Source of the DNA: Hyphomicrobiales bacterium
Lineage (GTDB): Bacteria; Pseudomonadota; Alphaproteobacteria; Rhizobiales; Aestuariivirgaceae
NCBI GenBank assembly: GCA_003151375.1
Contig: PLXI01000259.1
Coordinates: 1-7,884 of the forward strand
Direction: 5' to 3'
Length of the DNA: 7,884 bases
In this document: positions 6,199-7,884 of the stretch, one piece after another
Layout: each line of letters starts with the position of its first letter
Position numbering within the stretch: position 1 is the stretch's first letter
Position numbers and translations under genes: made by a program
Notes under the pieces: generated by a model
Databases searched by the model: none
The model's input: the letters and a program-made list of their open reading frames with translations, nothing else
Told to the model about the DNA's origin: nothing

Positions 6199-7443
6199 TT
6201 AAGGCGTGAAAGCCTCTGCGGTTGCAGGATTGGCAATCAGATCGCATTTTTCGTCTTCGAAGCTCGGTGCAACCGACTCATAAGTCTTGATCACATCAAA
6301 GCCGTGGTCACGGTTGCCTTGAACAATGTAAATGTTCTGCTTCAAATGGTGCGACTTCGGTTGCAATGTAACGAGCCCGTTCGGACCTTCAAAGGTCAGT
6401 CCGCTTTCAAGTGCCGCGATGACTTTGTCATTTTCGGTAGAGCCTGCTTTTTCGACCGCTATGGCCCACAGGTTCACGGCATTCCATGTCGATGCAGCTT
6501 CTGAAATGATGGGCTCGTCGAGGCCATATTTCGCCTTCCACAGAGCTTTGAAGGCATCATTGCCAGCACCTTCAATCCACATGAAGTATTCCTGTGAGGC
6601 CACGATGCCCTCACCAGCGTCAGGCGATACCACGACCTGCTGATTGCCCGAGCCATAGTTGGTCGAAACAATACCCATCTGCTTTTTCAGGCCCGCCGCT
6701 GCGAACTGTTCGAGGAAGCCGGTTTGATTGGCACCCACTGGAAGTGTCACAACAAAATTTGGTTTTGCAGCCTGAATTTTTTGGATTGTTGGGGCATAGT
6801 CCGTGACTGTGAGCGGCAAGAAATCCGATCCCAGAACTTCACCGCCAAGCTGTTTGGCATAAGTTTCAACCCAATGTGCCGAGATGGTGCCGAAATTGTA
6901 ATCAGGTGCCATGATATAAATCTTTGGCCCGTATTTCTTGATAGCCCATTCAATCAGGACACTCATTTGCTGCGATGCAGAAGCGCCAGTAATGAACGTC
7001 TGCTTGTCACATGCGCCGCCCTCATACAAAGCGCTGTAGAAGTATGGCACCTTCTTTTCCCTGACGATGGGTCGCATGGCTTCGCGCGCAGAACTGGTCA
7101 GGCCTGCAAACAGAACTTGAATTTTGTTGCGGAGGATCAGAGTATTTGCATATTGCGTGAACTTTGGAAGTTCCGACTGTGAGTCACTTTCGATCACATT
7201 CAGCTTGCGGCCGAGGAGACCGCCTTTTGCATTGATGGCATCAACCGCCAAATGCATTGCGCGGCTCTGTTGAATACCGTAAATGTTCAAGCCACCGGTG
7301 AGATCGTAGATCGCGCCTACCGCAATGTCGTCAGCAGCAAATGCTCGCGACAAGCCACCGAAGCCAGCAGCCACACCAAGGCCAAGTGCTGCGCCAAGAA
7401 CTGTGCGGCGCGTGGTTTTGATTTGTTTGATATCCTTAAACAT
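6199..7443 (-). CDS. Tat-exported ABC substrate-binding protein, UrtA/amide type
   Basis: A 414-residue periplasmic binding protein (Peripla_BP_5/6 fold) that captures the substrate for the downstream permeases. The N-terminus is a twin-arginine-like signal (TTRRTVLG, residues 10-17), then a hydrophobic segment and a probable cut after AFA at residue 36, so it may be exported folded. The mature part opens with IAVGAIYDLTG and shows DAINAKGGLLGRKL, SSAREAMRPIV, YEGGACD and ASASQQ, counterparts of UrtA's SASRKAVLPV, YEGQEC and TGAAPNQQ. This places it near urea/short-chain amide receptors rather than leucine ones, but the ligand cannot be named. The ATG at 7443 has GGGAG seven bases upstream (7455-7451); longer starts at 7470 and 7515 lack such a site. 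It is the first gene of the operon. Confidence 0.93.
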   Translation of the reverse strand: MFKDIKQIKTTRRTVLGAALGLGVAAGFGGLSRAFAADDIAVGAIYDLTGGLNIYGIQQSRAMHLAVDAINAKGGLLGRKLNVIESDSQSELPKFTQYANTLILRNKIQVLFAGLTSSAREAMRPIVREKKVPYFYSALYEGGACDKQTFITGASASQQMSVLIEWAIKKYGPKIYIMAPDYNFGTISAHWVETYAKQLGGEVLGSDFLPLTVTDYAPTIQKIQAAKPNFVVTLPVGANQTGFLEQFAAAGLKKQMGIVSTNYGSGNQQVVVSPDAGEGIVASQEYFMWIEGAGNDAFKALWKAKYGLDEPIISEAASTWNAVNLWAIAVEKAGSTENDKVIAALESGLTFEGPNGLVTLQPKSHHLKQNIYIVQGNRDHGFDVIKTYESVAPSFEDEKCDLIANPATAEAFTP

Positions 7444-7490
7444 TATCAGACTCCCTTTTATGACCAGCATATCGATGCGGGTCTGTTTGA

Positions 7491-7500
7491 TTGACGTCAA
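7491..7500. promoter_or_regulatory. Perfect 10-bp palindrome in the leader
   Basis: TTGACGTCAA is a perfect palindrome 48 bases upstream of the binding-protein start. It could be half of a regulator site, or by itself resemble a -35 box (TTGACG), but no acceptable -10 sequence lies at 16-18 bases from it. Function unknown. Confidence 0.3.
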
Positions 7501-7519
7501 GACAGCGAAAATCACGCCG

Positions 7520-7539
7520 ATTGGCTCAACAGAACCAAT
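7520..7539 (-). other. Leader hairpin followed by a short U-run
   Basis: The arms 7520-7527 and 7532-7539 form an 8-bp stem in the transcript (one G-U pair) with a UGUU loop. The RNA then reads CGGCGUGAUUUUC. This is the most terminator-like element in the leader, though its U-run starts about eight bases after the stem and is short, so termination would be weak or conditional. It lies between the candidate ANTAR-type hairpins and the first gene, where an antiterminated terminator would be expected. Confidence 0.4.
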
Positions 7540-7587
7540 GTGCCGCGTATTATTGAAAAGGGATAATCAAAGAACCATCCGATCACT

Positions 7588-7600
7588 CCTCATTCTGAGG
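7588..7600 (-). other. Small leader hairpin
   Basis: A perfect 5-bp inverted repeat (CCTCA at 7588-7592, TGAGG at 7596-7600) with a 3-base loop lies midway between promoter and first gene. Next to it, bases 7600-7604 can instead pair with 7640-7644 in the candidate P2 hairpin, giving a possible alternative fold. No function can be assigned. Confidence 0.3.
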
Positions 7601-7636
7601 TAGCGAGACGATGGCCGTGTTGCCACTGATGTGAAC

Positions 7637-7671
7637 GCAGCTACTCTGCTGCAATACGGCATTTTTGCCGT
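7637..7671 (-). promoter_or_regulatory. Tandem hexaloop hairpins, candidate ANTAR-responsive leader RNA
   Basis: Read on the minus strand, ACGGC-AAAAAU-GCCGU (7671-7656) is followed after three bases by GCAGC-AGAGUA-GCUGC (7652-7637). Each has a perfect 5-bp stem and a six-base loop (the first can close one further A-U pair). Known ANTAR target RNAs, as used by AmiR-, NasR- and EutV-type antiterminators, are two adjacent hairpins with hexaloops carrying A at position 1 and G at position 4. The second loop fits both positions; the first has A1 but A at position 4. The pair begins almost at the predicted transcript start, in the leader of an operon that ends with an AmiC-like gene. The match is partial and made by eye. 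Confidence 0.4.
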
Positions 7672-7679
7672 TGATGGAT

Positions 7680-7708
7680 GTCATAGGGAAACTTGGCCTT
7701 TGAGTCAA
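7680..7708 (-). promoter_or_regulatory. Candidate sigma70-type promoter of the operon
   Basis: On the minus strand TTGACT (7708-7703) is separated by exactly 17 bases from TATGAC (7685-7680), matching the consensus at 5 of 6 and 4 of 6 positions. The predicted start is near 7673, giving a leader of about 230 bases before the binding-protein ATG at 7443. It is the best promoter-like pair I found between the transposase fragment and the first gene. Confidence 0.5.
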
Positions 7709-7717
7709 TGTTCAAAG
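7698..7717. promoter_or_regulatory. 20-bp dyad over the -35 box, candidate operator
   Basis: CTTTGA (7698-7703) and its exact complement TCAAAG (7712-7717) flank 8 bases that contain most of the predicted -35 hexamer. The length and symmetry suit a dimeric helix-turn-helix regulator that would compete with RNA polymerase. The regulator is unknown, and no regulator gene is intact in the window. Confidence 0.35.
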
Positions 7718-7760
7718 CATTGCGAAAGTCACACATGATTGGGTGTCTACTATACCCCGT

Positions 7761-7883
7761 TCAAGTCACAACCCGAAAATACTTGGGGTTGATGATGCGG
7801 AAATAGTCGGTGACCGAATAAAAGAGGTCCGCCCAATTACGAGGAACTTTTTCACTCAGGAAACCGAGCGTCGCATCGGCAAA
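7761..7883 (-). pseudogene. C-terminal end of an IS630-family-like transposase (cut by the window edge)
   Basis: A minus-strand frame is open from the right edge to a TGA at 7763-7761 and encodes 40 residues. The stretch EKVPRNWADLFYSVTDYFRI followed by INPKYFRVVT resembles the closing residues of IS630-type transposases, which often end in NW..(F/C).(S/R)(V/I)TDNFR(V/I)I.P.(D/E)FR(V/I)LT. The DDE catalytic residues would lie outside the window, so I cannot say whether the gene is intact. The insertion-sequence end should lie within a few tens of bases left of the stop, but I could not fix its terminal repeat or a TA target duplication. The family call is from motif memory. Confidence 0.5.
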
Positions 7884-7884
7884 T

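Noticed and set aside
7495..7500. TTGACG as the -35 box of a promoter close to the first gene
   Set aside because: The hexamers 16-18 bases downstream do not resemble TATAAT; the pair at 7680-7708 is clearly better.
7444..7515. Longer starts (7515, 7470) for the binding protein
   Set aside because: They put extra residues in front of a complete Tat-type signal and lack a ribosome-binding site, whereas 7443 has GGGAG at the right distance.
7530..7560. Sigma54 (-24/-12) site in the leader, sought because of the nitrogen-related function
   Set aside because: A GGCAC occurs near 7541-7545 (minus strand), but the required GC about 10 bases later is absent.
7641..7736. A 31-codon minus-strand frame in the leader region (possible leader peptide)
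   Set aside because: It has no ribosome-binding site, its start lies upstream of the predicted promoter, and its codons coincide with the promoter and hairpin sequences.
1..7884. CRISPR array, tRNA or rRNA genes, phage att site
   Set aside because: I saw no regularly spaced repeats, no cloverleaf-like sequence and no rRNA signature on either strand.

Overview
The window looks like an accessory segment of an alphaproteobacterial, probably rhizobial-type (Hyphomicrobiales), chromosome or plasmid. This rests on recognised protein families and moderate base composition, not on a marker gene, so the organism is an inference. Nearly all intact coding sequence is on the minus strand and forms one operon for taking up and hydrolysing an amide- or urea-like compound.

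Right end (7884 to 7444): the C-terminal tail of an IS630-like transposase runs in from outside and stops at 7761. A leader of about 317 bases follows. It holds a good sigma70-type promoter, a 20-bp dyad over the -35 box, and several small hairpins, two of which resemble the hexaloop pair bound by ANTAR antiterminators of the AmiR type.

Centre (7443 to 955, minus strand): a Tat-exported binding protein; a hairpin-rich spacer; a UrtB/LivH-type permease; a protein fusing a UrtC/LivM-type permease to a UrtD/LivG-type ATPase; a UrtE/LivF-type ATPase; an unrecognised 70-residue protein; and an amidase-signature hydrolase. From the permease onward the genes are 4 bases or less apart, or overlap. 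The binding protein would catch the substrate in the periplasm, the two permease domains and two ATPases would import it, and the amidase would release ammonia. The small protein may be a GatC/AtzG-like partner of the amidase.

Left end (915 to 1): the next operon gene encoded a signal-less AmiC-like amide-sensor protein but is broken after about 70 codons. An 11-codon piece from further inside the same gene lies right beside it in the opposite orientation. Next to that are fragments of an amidohydrolase, the N-terminus of a UvrD-type helicase, and the end of a protein resembling phage-type methyltransferases. This is a recombination scar in which every gene is truncated. The operon has therefore lost its sensor gene, and any antiterminator gene that followed it, while keeping a leader such a pair could have controlled.
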